From Geodermatophilus sp. YIM 151500 (GTDB lineage: Bacteria; Actinomycetota; Actinomycetes; Mycobacteriales; Geodermatophilaceae), in the NCBI RefSeq assembly GCF_025716945.1, contig NZ_JAOVZT010000001.1:468271-532270 (forward strand): a stretch of 64,000 bases of DNA, written 5' to 3'. Under the pieces are notes generated by a model, which searched no databases, was not told the origin of the DNA, and was given only the letters and a program-made list of their open reading frames with translations. Positions 33,968 to 42,859 of this stretch are shown here, piece by piece (positions within the stretch are counted from its first letter, which is position 1; every line of letters begins with the position of its first letter). A program made the translations under genes and the position numbers.

Positions 33968-34007
33968 GGGGAGGGGTGGACGCCGCGTCGCGGCCTCCGC
34001 CCCTCCC
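33968..34007. terminator. Bidirectional hairpin terminator
   Basis: A long imperfect hairpin, with an outer stem of GGGAGGGGTGGA against TCCGCCCCTCCC and an inner GCCGC-GTC-GCGGC stem, lies between convergent genes (33928 and 34019). Confidence 0.75.
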
Positions 34008-34018
34008 CTGCGTGCGTC

Positions 34019-34252
34019 TCAGCGGAGGCGGGACGCCAGCATCTGCTTGCCCATCTCCGCGCCCTTGCGGCTGTCGGCCTGCGCCTTGCGGAAGAAGTCG
34101 GCCAGCTCGTTGTCGCCCGCCCGCTCCGCGTCCTGGATGTAGATGTCCAGCCGCATCGCGTTGCTCAGGCACTGCTCGGTGTACCAGATGATGTTGTAGT
34201 CCTTGTCCTGGGTGCCGGTGACGTTCCCGGTCTCGCTGGACATGGTCGTCAT
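34019..34252 (-). CDS. Small helical hypothetical protein (ferritin-like segment)
   Basis: A 77-residue protein, mostly helical. The sequence around YNIIWYTEQCLSNAMRLDIY and ELADFFRKAQADSRKGAEMG has the Glu/His-poor spacing of a rubrerythrin-like helical pair but lacks an obvious EXXH metal motif. The ATG at 34252 has AAGGAGA eight bases upstream. Function unknown. Confidence 0.78.
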   Translation of the reverse strand: MTTMSSETGNVTGTQDKDYNIIWYTEQCLSNAMRLDIYIQDAERAGDNELADFFRKAQADSRKGAEMGKQMLASRLR

Positions 34253-34377
34253 GGCGCGTCTCCTTCGCGGCTCGCTCGGTCGCATCGCCGCCGGTGCCGC
34301 CCGCGGCCCGCTGCTGAGCCCGGCCCCGGCACCCCCAGTGCTAGCGCATCCGGCCGCCGTCCGCGACCGGGGGCCCG

Positions 34378-34428
34378 CCGAGCGGAGGGGATCCGCGCGG
34401 GTCACGCGCACGGATCCACTCCGCTCGG
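34378..34428 (-). terminator. Hairpin terminator
   Basis: A long stem with 10 outer pairs (34378-34387 with 34419-34428), one mismatch, then 7 inner pairs (34389-34395 with 34411-34417), directly downstream of the gene at 34431-34847. Confidence 0.75.
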
Positions 34429-34430
34429 GA

Positions 34431-34847
34431 TCATCGCGCCGGCCGGCCCCCCGCCAGGTCCCGCGCCGAGGCGGCGGCGTCCTCGGTGAGCTCGGTGGCC
34501 TCGATGGCCCGGTGGTAGGCGTCCCAGGCCTCGGCCGGGGTGATGTCGAGCGCAGCGGCGATCTGCTCCCAGCTCGCGCCCTCGCGCAGCGCCGCACGCA
34601 TGCCGATCAGCTGGCTGCCGTGCGCCTTGCGGGCGACCACCTCGCCGAGGGCGAGCAGTTCGAGTGCCTCGAAGACGTCGAGGTTCGTGCCGACGCGGCG
34701 GACGAGCGAGCTCCAGTCGTCCTCGGCCGGGTCCACGACGGTGTTGAGCGTCGTCTCGCCGCTGTCGCGGCGGCCGAGGAAGTCCAGCCGGGTCGCCGCG
34801 GTGGTCAGCGAGAACTCCTCCGCGAGGGCGTCGGGCGTGATGTCCAT
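34431..34847 (-). CDS. Hypothetical protein with HTH-like segment
   Basis: A 138-residue acidic protein. The segment REGASWEQIAAALDITPAEAW resembles a helix-turn-helix, so it may bind DNA, but no family is recognised. The N terminus MDITPDALAEEFSLTTAATRLDFLG is helical. Its ribosome site is weak. It is followed by the hairpin at 34378-34428 and separated from upstream genes by another terminator. Confidence 0.7.
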   Translation of the reverse strand: MDITPDALAEEFSLTTAATRLDFLGRRDSGETTLNTVVDPAEDDWSSLVRRVGTNLDVFEALELLALGEVVARKAHGSQLIGMRAALREGASWEQIAAALDITPAEAWDAYHRAIEATELTEDAAASARDLAGGRPAR

Positions 34848-34948
34848 GGTCCGAGACTGTCGCAGGCAGGCGCTGGGCGCACCGCGTCCGGGTCGGGATC
34901 ACACCGTCGGGCGTCGGACGGCGTGGACGCCCCGCGACCGCGGACGCA

Positions 34949-34981
34949 CGAAGGGCCCGCCCCGACGGGGCGGGCCCTTCG
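34949..34981 (-). terminator. Hairpin terminator
   Basis: A perfect 15-base-pair stem with a three-base loop (GAC) lies just after the stop of the ferritin-like gene that ends at 34997. Confidence 0.85.
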
Positions 34982-34996
34982 GCGTGCGGCGGGCGG

Positions 34997-35983
34997 TCAG
35001 CTGCTGGTGACGCCGACCGCCTCCTTGGCCAGGGCGGCCAGCTGGGTCTGCGCGGCGCTGGCGACGTTGGCCCGCTTCTTGTGCGTCTCCTCGTACCGGA
35101 TGACGACGTTGATGTCGTGCGCGGTCTTGAGCTGCTTGATCTCCTTGACCGCGTCGTTGACCGACAGCGAGTCGTACCCCTTGATGGGCAGCTCGTCGGC
35201 GCTGACGTCGCCGAGCTCCTCGCGGGCGGCCTTCGCGGCGTCGGCGGCCGCCACGTCGCCCTCGCGGCGGGCGACCTGCTCGGCGCGGCGCAGCGACGCG
35301 CTGCGGCCCGCGGTGAGCACCTCGCGCAGCGCGGCGCCGTAGGCGGCGGCGCGGCCGGCGAGCCCGCGGGCCTCCTCGCGCGCCTCGTCACCGACGCTCT
35401 CGGCGGTGTGCTGCACGGTGTCGACGGCGCGGTTGACGGTGTTGGCGACGAAGCGCACCGGCGCGCTCACCACGCGGGTGGCCCCGCCGGCGACCTTCTG
35501 GAACGGGGTGGCCTGCAGTGCGGCCGGACCGCCGAGGGCCTCCTCGGCCAGCACCACGGTCAGCCACTCGACGGTGGCCTCGTGCGCGCCGATCAGCCGC
35601 TCGGCCAGCGCCTTGACCTTCGCCTGGCCGGCGGTGTCGGCGAGGACCTTGAGGTAGGTGGCGCGGTCGAGCAACTGGTGCTCGAGCTGCAGGTCCTGCA
35701 GCAGGGCCTCCTCGATCGGCTCGGCCTGCTCGAGGGTGGCCTTGACCAGGGCGCCGAGGCGCCCGACGGCGGGGGTCACCACGTCGGGCACACCACCGAG
35801 GGCGCGCAGCTGGTCGGCGATGGCCTTGCTGCGGTCGGCCGCGTTGTCGGCGTTCTGGTTCAGCTCGCGGCGGACGGCGTCGGTGCGCGCCTGGGCGATG
35901 CGGATGCGCGCGATCTGCTCCTCGGTCTGGGTGAGCAGCAGGAGGGCGCGCAGCTGGTTGATCAGCTTGGCGTTGTCGGTCAT
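34997..35983 (-). CDS. Ferritin-like helical protein
   Basis: A 328-residue protein. The N-terminal half (about 10-150) is a ferritin-like four-helix domain with LQLEHQLLDRATYL and LIGAHEATVEWLTVV, containing Glu/His residues that could bind metals. The middle (about 175-230) has an amphipathic, apolipoprotein-like stretch. The C-terminal part holds repeated Ala/Arg/Glu helices and ends IKGYDSLSVNDAVKEIKQLKT. GGAGA lies upstream of the ATG at 35983. A dyad GCAAGC-N5-GCTTGC lies about 75 bases upstream. Function unknown; ferritin-like membership is moderately supported. Confidence 0.75.
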   Translation of the reverse strand: MTDNAKLINQLRALLLLTQTEEQIARIRIAQARTDAVRRELNQNADNAADRSKAIADQLRALGGVPDVVTPAVGRLGALVKATLEQAEPIEEALLQDLQLEHQLLDRATYLKVLADTAGQAKVKALAERLIGAHEATVEWLTVVLAEEALGGPAALQATPFQKVAGGATRVVSAPVRFVANTVNRAVDTVQHTAESVGDEAREEARGLAGRAAAYGAALREVLTAGRSASLRRAEQVARREGDVAAADAAKAAREELGDVSADELPIKGYDSLSVNDAVKEIKQLKTAHDINVVIRYEETHKKRANVASAAQTQLAALAKEAVGVTSS

Positions 35984-36056
35984 GAGGTGTCTCCAGACAT
36001 CGGGGCGTGACCTGACGGGTCCGGTCATGCCCCTCGACGGGCCGGCGCTAACTCCT

Positions 36057-36073
36057 GCAAGCAGATTGCTTGC
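36057..36073. promoter_or_regulatory. Perfect dyad upstream of the ferritin-like gene
   Basis: GCAAGC-AGATT-GCTTGC, with comparatively low GC, is a candidate regulator site for the gene starting at 35983. Confidence 0.45.
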
Positions 36074-36287
36074 CGTGATCCGGGTCACCCCACCACCGCC
36101 CGGGGGTCGTGGGTGGCGGTACCGCTCTCCCACGCCCACCCCGCTCGGCCGACCTCCCGCCCCGGGGAGGGCGGCGTCCGGTGGCCTCCTCGTCGAGGCC
36201 GCCGGGCGCCGCCGGTCGGGGTGCCGCGCCCGGTCGGCGGTCGCGCCGCGCGGTTGCGGGAGGGGCGGTGGCGGGAGGGGCGGTGGC

Positions 36288-36485
36288 TCAGGGTGCGACG
36301 ACCGGTACGGCCGCGCGGTGGGACGGCGGCACCTCGAAGCGCAGCACCGGCTGCGTCTCGTCGAGCGCGCGCGGCGCGGGGATGCGCGCCGGCCGGACGG
36401 GGCGCAACGCGAACGGCAGCTTCCGCCCGCAGCCGACGCAGAACCGACCGCGCTGGCCGGCCGCACTGCAGTGTGCACACGTCAT
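36288..36485 (-). CDS. Small zinc-ribbon protein
   Basis: A 65-residue protein. Two CxxC motifs (CAHC at residues 3-6 and CVGC at 16-19) form a zinc ribbon, followed by a basic Pro/Arg-rich tail. AGGAGG lies upstream of the ATG. Function unknown; such ribbons often mediate nucleic acid or protein contacts. Confidence 0.8.
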   Translation of the reverse strand: MTCAHCSAAGQRGRFCVGCGRKLPFALRPVRPARIPAPRALDETQPVLRFEVPPSHRAAVPVVAP

Positions 36486-36766
36486 GTCTGGCCTCCTGGA
36501 CCTCGTCGACCGGGATCGGCCGCCCGGTGGCCGAACCCTGGCAGGGATCTCGGCGGCCCGCGCTGCGACGTGCGCCCGATCCGGCGACTCGTCACCAGAC
36601 CGTCATCGACCCCCACCCGCCCGGCCCGACCGGCGGTGACGGCCATGACCGCCGTTCGAGGGCGGCGGATGTGACACCGGGCATCGATCAGGACCACCTG
36701 CCCCACGCGTCACAGCAGTCGGGTGCGTCCGGCGTGGCGGATCCCCCCATTCGGTAGACAGGAACC
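36486..36766. other. Noncoding interval before the DUF4011 helicase
   Basis: About 280 bases hold the dyad-like CGGCGGTGACGGCCATGACC (36631-36650), which shares a 16-mer with 31392 and 15568, and an AGGA-containing ribosome site before the GTG at 36767. No gene or canonical promoter is convincingly supported here. Confidence 0.5.
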
Positions 36767-39700
36767 GTGGGGGAACCAGCGGACGGACGGCCCGGCGACG
36801 CGGTCGCCACCGTCGCGCTGCCCGCGGACGGTGCCGCGCCGGCGTCGCCGCAGGTGACCGTCGAGGTCACCGCCACGCCCGTGCTCGGGCACGCGATGGC
36901 GCACAACCGCGTGCCGGTCGTCCCCCGGCTGGCGATCACGCCGGGCGAGTCGGTGCGCGCGGCGGGCGTGCGGCTGACCGTGCGCGACGCGGAGGGCCCG
37001 ATCGCGACCACCGCCGAGCTGCTGGTCGACCTCGACGCCGGCCGGACGACGGTGCTCACCGACGTCGACCTGACCGTCGACCCCGCGGCGGTGGCCCAGG
37101 TGGAGCACCAGCGGCCCGGCGTGGTCGAGGTCGAGGTGACCGACGGCGACCGCGTGCTCGGCGGCGCGCGGGTCGGCGTCTCGGTGCTGGCCGCGCAGCA
37201 GTGGCTGGCCAGCCCCGTGCCGCTGGCGCTGGAGATGCTGGCCGCGCACGTGCTCCCCCACCACCCGGCGATCCCCGTGCTGCTCGACGAGGCCGCCGAC
37301 CTGCTCGAGCAGCGCACCGGCAGCCGCGCGATCAGCGGCTACGCCGCCGGGCCCGAGCGGGTCGACCAGACCGTCCGCGCGCTCGCCGACGCGGTGCGGG
37401 CCCGCGGCATCGGCTACAGCGAGCCCCCGGCCAGCTGGGTGCACCTGGGCCAGCAGGTGCGCACGCCGGGCGACGTCCTCACCTGGCGGGTCGGGACGGC
37501 GCTGGACCTGGTGCTGCTGCTGGCCGCCGCGCTGGAGCGGGCCGGCATCCGGCCGCTGGTGTGGCTCGCCGACGGCCTGCCCGGCCCCGGGGGGCACGGC
37601 ACCGCCGCGCACGGCGCCGCCGATCCGGGCGGCACCGGCGCGCGGCTGGGCGCCGGTGGTCACGCCTTCCTGGGCTACTGGCGCGACGAGCGCAGCGCGG
37701 AGAGCGCGGCCACCACCGACGTCGCCCCGCTGGCCGAGCTGGTCGAGGCCGGCCTGGTCGGGCTGGTCGAGACCACGCTGCTCACCGCGCTCGGCGAGCC
37801 GGGTGCCGACCTGCACGAGCCTGCGCACGCCGCGTGGCTGGCCGGCGGGCCGGACCGGGTGCTCGGCGTCACCGACGTCCACCGGGCCCGGCGCGACGGC
37901 ATCCGGCCGCTGCCCGCCCGCGCCCGGGACGCCGAGGGCGTCCTCCACGTCGTCGAGTACGCGGCCGCCGAGCACGGCGGGCCGGCCCACCCGGCACCGC
38001 CCCGGGCTCCGGGGTCGACCCGCCCGGAGCCGCCGCCACGCGTGCAGCAGTGGAAGAACGCCCTGCTCGACCTCTCGCTGCGCAACCGCCTGATCAACTA
38101 CACCGAGCGCTCCGGCCTCGGCCTGGCCGTGCCCGGCCCGGCGCTGGGCATCTTGGCCAACTTCGTCTCCGACGGCACGCCGATCACCCTGCTGCCCGCC
38201 GACCGGCTGACGCCCGAGCAGCAGGAGGGCGGGCTCGCCGACGCCCGCCAGCTGCCCGCCGAGCAGCGCACCCAGCTGCTCGTCGACCGCCGCGAGGTGC
38301 ACGCCGGCATCAGCTCCGGCGGGTACCTGCCGCGCCTGCGCGCGCTGGCGCACAAGGCGCGGACGGTGGTCGAGGAGACCGGCGCCAACAACCTCTACCT
38401 GGCCCTGGGCAGCCTGGTCTGGGAGCTCGACGGCCGCCCGCTGCGCTCGCCGCTCGTGCTGGTGCCGGTCACGCTGACCGCGACCGTCCGCGAGGGCACC
38501 TACCGGCTGGCCCTCGACGAGTCGGGCACCAGCACGCCGAACCACTGCCTGCTGGAGAAGCTGCGCCAGCTGCACGGCCTCGCCGTCCCGACGCTCCCCG
38601 AGCCGGCCGACGGCAGCCTCGACGTCGCGTCGGCGCTGGAGGCCGTGCGGCTCGCCCTGGTCGGCCACCGGCTGCCCTTCCGGGTCGAGGAGACCGCCGA
38701 CCTGGCGATCCTGCAGTTCGCCAAGTTCCGGCTGTGGAAGGACCTCGACGAGCACTGGGCCGACCTGGCCAGCAGCCCGCTGGTCGCCCACCTGGTGGAG
38801 CAGCCGCCCGCGGACCAGCCGTCCCGGGCCTTCGCCGATCCGGTGCCCGAGCCGGGTCCGGTCGACCTCGACGAGCTGGCCGCCCGCTGCCCGGTGCCGG
38901 CCGACGCCTCCCAGCTGCGGGCGATCGCCGAGGCGGCCGCCGGCCGCACCTTCGTGCTGGAGGGCCCGCCCGGCACCGGCAAGTCGCAGACCATCACCAA
39001 CCTGCTCGCCCGGGCGGTCGCCGAGGGCAAGCGGGTGCTGTTCGTCGCGGAGAAGCGGGCGGCCCTCGACGTCGTCGCGCGGCGGCTGGAGGCGGTCGGC
39101 CTCGGCCCGTTCGCGCTCGACCTGCACGACAAGGCGGCGCGGGCGTCGACGGTGCGAGCCCAGGTGCGGGCGGCGCTCGAGCACGCCACCGACGTCGACG
39201 AGCAGGCCCTGGCCGCGGACGCGGGCGCGCTGCGCGCGGCCCGCGGGACGCTGGACGACTACGCCGAGCAGCTGCACACCCCCAATGCCGCCGGGCTGTC
39301 GCTGTACTCGGCCCGGACGGCGGAGCTGGCCGCCGGCGCCGACGTCGTCCCGCTGCCGGTGCCCGCCGGCTTCGTGGCCTCCGCACCGGTGGAGACGCTC
39401 ACCGCCGTCCGCCGGGCGCTGGGGCTGCTGCCCGACATCTCCGACCTGACCCGGCCATCGCCGCGGCACCCGTGGGCGTTCGTCGACACCCCGGACGTCG
39501 ACCTGCCGGCCGCGCAGGCCGCCGCCGTGGAGGTCGACGCCGCCGTCCGCGAGCTGACCGGCTTCCCCGCGCTGGCCCAGGTGCTCCGCCACGCCCGGAC
39601 GCCGGAGGACCTCGACGCGCTGGGGCACCTGCTGGCCGGCCCGCCGGTGGGGCTGGACGTGCTGGACGAGACCTTCGCCGAGATGTGGACGGCGGCGACC

Positions 39701-42700
39701 AGCGCCGTCCTGGGCGAGGTCGCCGCGTTCACCGCGTTCCGCCACCCCGGGCTCGACGTCTGCGAGCCCGGCGTGCTGGCGCTGCCGCTGGCCGAGGTCT
39801 ACGTGGCCGCGCAGACCGCGGCGGCGTCCGGCTGGGTCGGCCGGCAGCGCCGGCTGACCGCCGTCCGCGACCGGCTGGCCCCGCACGTCCGGACCGGGGC
39901 GACGCTGCGGCCCACCGACGTGCCCGCCGTGGTCGAGGCGCTGTGGCGGGTGCAGACCGCGGTGCACCAGATCGCCGCCCGCGCGGCGTCGGTGCCCGGG
40001 CTGGTCGTGCCGCCGGACTGGAACCCGTTCAACGACCCGGGCCTGCTCGACCGGCAGGTGCAGTGGCTGCGGCGGGCCGGCGCGGCCGTCGACGGGGCGA
40101 CCCCCTTCCACGTGGCGCTGCGCCGGCTGGTGGTGGCCGGCACGTCCGCCGACCCGGCCGCGGCCCGCGCCGGGGCACGGCTGCGCGACGCGCTGACCGC
40201 GCTGCTCGACGTCTGCCGGTCGACGCCGGAGCGGCTGGCCGCCTGGGCCGGCGACGACGGGTTCCTGCTGCGCTGGTCGATGACCCGGCCCGAGCGGGGG
40301 GTCGAGCACAGCGGGCTGATGTCGCTGCGCCGCTGGGTGAGCCTGCTCGACACGCTGCAGCCGCTGCGCGCGGCCGGGCTGGACGACGCCCGGCGGATGC
40401 TGGTCCGCGGCGAGGTGCCCGCCGGCGACGCCGTCCGGGCGTTCGACCGCGGCGTGGCGGCGGCCTCGATCGCCGAGCGGCGGGAGGCCACCGGCCTGAC
40501 CGGGTTCGCCGCCGAGGAGCACGAGCGGGTGATCGGCCGGTTCACCGCCACCGCCCGGGCGGTGCGGGCACGGTTGGCCGCGGCCCTCCCGGCGGCGGTG
40601 ATCGCCGGCCGGCCGGCCGGGGCCACCTCCGGCGACGGGCCGGTCGACGCGCTGACCCGCGAGCTGGCCGCGCAGCGCCGCGGCCTGGGCGTGCGCGCGC
40701 TGCTCGCCGAGCACGGCGAGCTGATCACCTCCGTGATGCCGTGCGTGCTGGTGTCGCCGGACTCGGTGGCCCGGTTCTTCCCCGCGCGCGCCGGCCTGTT
40801 CGACCTGGTCGTGTTCGACGAGGCCTCGCAGATCCGGGTGGCCGAGGCGGTCGGCGCGCTGGGCCGCGCCAGGGCGGCGGTGGTCGTGGGCGACAGCAGG
40901 CAGCTGCCGCCGACGACGTTCTTCGCCGAGCCGTCGAGCGACGACGAGGCGACCGACCTGGACGGCGTCGCGGTCGAGGACGAGGAGTCGATCCTCTCCG
41001 AGTGCGTGCAGGCCGGCGTGCCGCGGCAGTGGCTGACCTGGCACTACCGCAGCCAGGACGAGTCGCTCATCGCCTTCAGCAACGCCGCCTACTACGGCAA
41101 CCGGCTCTCGTCGTTCCCCGCGCCCTCGCACGGCCGGGCCTCCGCCGACCCGACCGGCCGCGGGGTGGCGCTGGTGCGGGTGCAGGGCACCTTCCACCGG
41201 TCGGGCGCCGGGCGGCTGCTGCGCACCAACCCGCTGGAGGCGCGGGCGGTGGTGGCCGAGATCCGCCGCCGCTTCGAGCTGTCGCGGGGCGCGCCGCCGT
41301 CGATCGGCGTGGTGACCTTCAACGCCCAGCAGCGCTCCTACATCGAGGGGCTGCTGCGCGACGCCGACGACGCGCGGCTGGCCGAGGCGCTCGACCGCAC
41401 CGACGGCGAGGGCATCTTCGTCAAGAACCTGGAGAACGTGCAGGGCGACGAGCGTGACGTCGTGCTGTTCTCGACCGGCTTCTCCCCCGACGAGTCCGGC
41501 CGGCTGCCGCTGAACTTCGGCCCGCTCAACCGGGTCGGCGGCGAGCGGCGGCTCAACGTGGCCGTCACCCGCGCGCGGCGACAGGTCGTCGTGTTCTCGT
41601 CGTTCGACCCCGAGCAGCTGCGCGCCGAGGAGACCTCGTCGGTGGGCGTCAAGCACCTGCGGGCCTACCTCGACATGGCAGCGCACGGCACCGACGTGCT
41701 GCCCAGCGACCTGCGGCCCTCGCCGGCGGTCGACCGGCACCGGGAGCAGCTGGCCGCCGCGCTGCGGGCGCGCGGGGTCGTCGTCCGGACGGCGGTCGGC
41801 CTGTCGGAGTTCAAGGTCGACCTGGTCGTCGCCCGGGCGGCGGATCCGGACGTGCCGGTGATGGCCGTGCTGCTCGACGGGCCGGCCTGGGCCGGGCGCG
41901 GCACCGTCGGTGATCGCGACGGCCTGCCGGTCGAGGTGCTGGGCGGGATGCTCGGCTGGCCGGTGGTCGAGCGGGTGTGGCTGCCGGCGTGGCTGGCCGA
42001 CCCGCACGCGGTGCTCGACCGGCTGGTGGCGCGGCTGCACGGCCCGCCGGTCGAGGAGCGGCTGGCCGAGGTCGTCGAGCTGCCGCGGCCGCGCCGCAGG
42101 TCGTCGTCCGGGTCGGCGTCGTCTGGGTCGGCGTCGTCCGGGTCGGCGTCGTCCGGGTCGGCGGCCCCGGAGGCGGGCCGGGTCGCCGCGCTGCGCGCGG
42201 TGGTGGGCGACGTGGTCGCCGCGCCGGTGCCGAAGGCGAAGCCGTCGCCGCGCACCCGCAAGGCCCCGACGCCCGCCCCGGCCCTGGACGGCGAGACGCC
42301 GTTCGTGCCCTGGACGCCGAGGACCGCCGGCGAGAAGGCGGTGCTCGACGCGCTGCCCGAGGCGAAGGCGGCGCGTGCTGTGCGGCGCGTGCTGGCCGCC
42401 GGCATCAAGGCCGAGGGGCCCGTCCACGTCGACCGGCTCGCGAAGCTGACGGCGGGCGCGTTCGGGCTCTCCCGGGTGACCGACGCGCGCCGGGCGGTGT
42501 TCCTGTCGCTGCTGCCGCCGTCGGCCGTGGAGAACGACGTCTGCTGGCCCGAGGCGCTGGAGCGGCCGTGGACCGGCTTCCGCCGCCAGGCCACGTCGGC
42601 CGAGCGGCCGCTGGACCACGTGCCGGTCGAGGAGGTCGGCAACGCGATGGTCGCGCTGTGCCGGGCCTCGACCGGGATGGCCCGCGACGAGCTGCTGACC

Positions 42701-42832
42701 GCCGCCGCGCAGGTGTTCGGCTACAAGCGGCGGACGCCGACGCTCACCCCGGCGCTGGAGCGTGCGCTGCACCGGGTGCTCGAGCGCGGCCGGCTGGTGG
42801 AGCAGTCCTCCGGCCTGTTCACCGCCGGCTGA
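36767..42832 (+). CDS. DUF4011-helicase-nuclease-DUF3320 protein (Hhe-like)
   Basis: A giant 2021-residue protein in one intact frame. Residues about 1-400 have an N-terminal region with a weakly conserved transglutaminase-like segment. DUF4011 starts near 425 (QQWKNALLDLSLRNRLINY). A superfamily-1 helicase follows, with Walker A GPPGTGKSQ (733-741), Walker B VVFDEAS (near 1350), GDSRQLPPTTFF, TWHYRSQDESLIAF and NVAVTRARRQVVVFS. A Vsr-like nuclease domain sits at about 1650-1760 (GLSEFKVDLVVA, then VLLDGPAWAGRG), where the usual E-x-D pattern reads L-L-D. A Ser/Gly repeat linker (about 1779-1798) precedes a basic region and DUF3320 near 1925-2010. This architecture resembles the Hhe anti-phage candidate. 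No toxin or partner gene sits next to it. Confidence 0.85.
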   Translation: MGEPADGRPGDAVATVALPADGAAPASPQVTVEVTATPVLGHAMAHNRVPVVPRLAITPGESVRAAGVRLTVRDAEGPIATTAELLVDLDAGRTTVLTDVDLTVDPAAVAQVEHQRPGVVEVEVTDGDRVLGGARVGVSVLAAQQWLASPVPLALEMLAAHVLPHHPAIPVLLDEAADLLEQRTGSRAISGYAAGPERVDQTVRALADAVRARGIGYSEPPASWVHLGQQVRTPGDVLTWRVGTALDLVLLLAAALERAGIRPLVWLADGLPGPGGHGTAAHGAADPGGTGARLGAGGHAFLGYWRDERSAESAATTDVAPLAELVEAGLVGLVETTLLTALGEPGADLHEPAHAAWLAGGPDRVLGVTDVHRARRDGIRPLPARARDAEGVLHVVEYAAAEHGGPAHPAPPRAPGSTRPEPPPRVQQWKNALLDLSLRNRLINYTERSGLGLAVPGPALGILANFVSDGTPITLLPADRLTPEQQEGGLADARQLPAEQRTQLLVDRREVHAGISSGGYLPRLRALAHKARTVVEETGANNLYLALGSLVWELDGRPLRSPLVLVPVTLTATVREGTYRLALDESGTSTPNHCLLEKLRQLHGLAVPTLPEPADGSLDVASALEAVRLALVGHRLPFRVEETADLAILQFAKFRLWKDLDEHWADLASSPLVAHLVEQPPADQPSRAFADPVPEPGPVDLDELAARCPVPADASQLRAIAEAAAGRTFVLEGPPGTGKSQTITNLLARAVAEGKRVLFVAEKRAALDVVARRLEAVGLGPFALDLHDKAARASTVRAQVRAALEHATDVDEQALAADAGALRAARGTLDDYAEQLHTPNAAGLSLYSARTAELAAGADVVPLPVPAGFVASAPVETLTAVRRALGLLPDISDLTRPSPRHPWAFVDTPDVDLPAAQAAAVEVDAAVRELTGFPALAQVLRHARTPEDLDALGHLLAGPPVGLDVLDETFAEMWTAATSAVLGEVAAFTAFRHPGLDVCEPGVLALPLAEVYVAAQTAAASGWVGRQRRLTAVRDRLAPHVRTGATLRPTDVPAVVEALWRVQTAVHQIAARAASVPGLVVPPDWNPFNDPGLLDRQVQWLRRAGAAVDGATPFHVALRRLVVAGTSADPAAARAGARLRDALTALLDVCRSTPERLAAWAGDDGFLLRWSMTRPERGVEHSGLMSLRRWVSLLDTLQPLRAAGLDDARRMLVRGEVPAGDAVRAFDRGVAAASIAERREATGLTGFAAEEHERVIGRFTATARAVRARLAAALPAAVIAGRPAGATSGDGPVDALTRELAAQRRGLGVRALLAEHGELITSVMPCVLVSPDSVARFFPARAGLFDLVVFDEASQIRVAEAVGALGRARAAVVVGDSRQLPPTTFFAEPSSDDEATDLDGVAVEDEESILSECVQAGVPRQWLTWHYRSQDESLIAFSNAAYYGNRLSSFPAPSHGRASADPTGRGVALVRVQGTFHRSGAGRLLRTNPLEARAVVAEIRRRFELSRGAPPSIGVVTFNAQQRSYIEGLLRDADDARLAEALDRTDGEGIFVKNLENVQGDERDVVLFSTGFSPDESGRLPLNFGPLNRVGGERRLNVAVTRARRQVVVFSSFDPEQLRAEETSSVGVKHLRAYLDMAAHGTDVLPSDLRPSPAVDRHREQLAAALRARGVVVRTAVGLSEFKVDLVVARAADPDVPVMAVLLDGPAWAGRGTVGDRDGLPVEVLGGMLGWPVVERVWLPAWLADPHAVLDRLVARLHGPPVEERLAEVVELPRPRRRSSSGSASSGSASSGSASSGSAAPEAGRVAALRAVVGDVVAAPVPKAKPSPRTRKAPTPAPALDGETPFVPWTPRTAGEKAVLDALPEAKAARAVRRVLAAGIKAEGPVHVDRLAKLTAGAFGLSRVTDARRAVFLSLLPPSAVENDVCWPEALERPWTGFRRQATSAERPLDHVPVEEVGNAMVALCRASTGMARDELLTAAAQVFGYKRRTPTLTPALERALHRVLERGRLVEQSSGLFTAG
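42103..42162 (+). repeat. Four-copy 15-base in-frame repeat
   Basis: Four adjacent copies of GTCGTCCGGGTCGGC (one with a single C-to-T change) encode SSGSA repeats in the linker between the nuclease and DUF3320 domains of the large helicase. The 15-base unit keeps the frame. Confidence 0.88.
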
Positions 42833-42859
42833 CGGCCGCCGGCTCGGCGCGGCCCACAG

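Noticed and set aside
36710-42772. A 2020-residue open frame on the minus strand opposite the large helicase
   Set aside because: It is Arg/Gly/Gln/His-rich and low complexity, the usual shadow of a GC-rich coding strand. The plus-strand frame has recognisable helicase motifs throughout.
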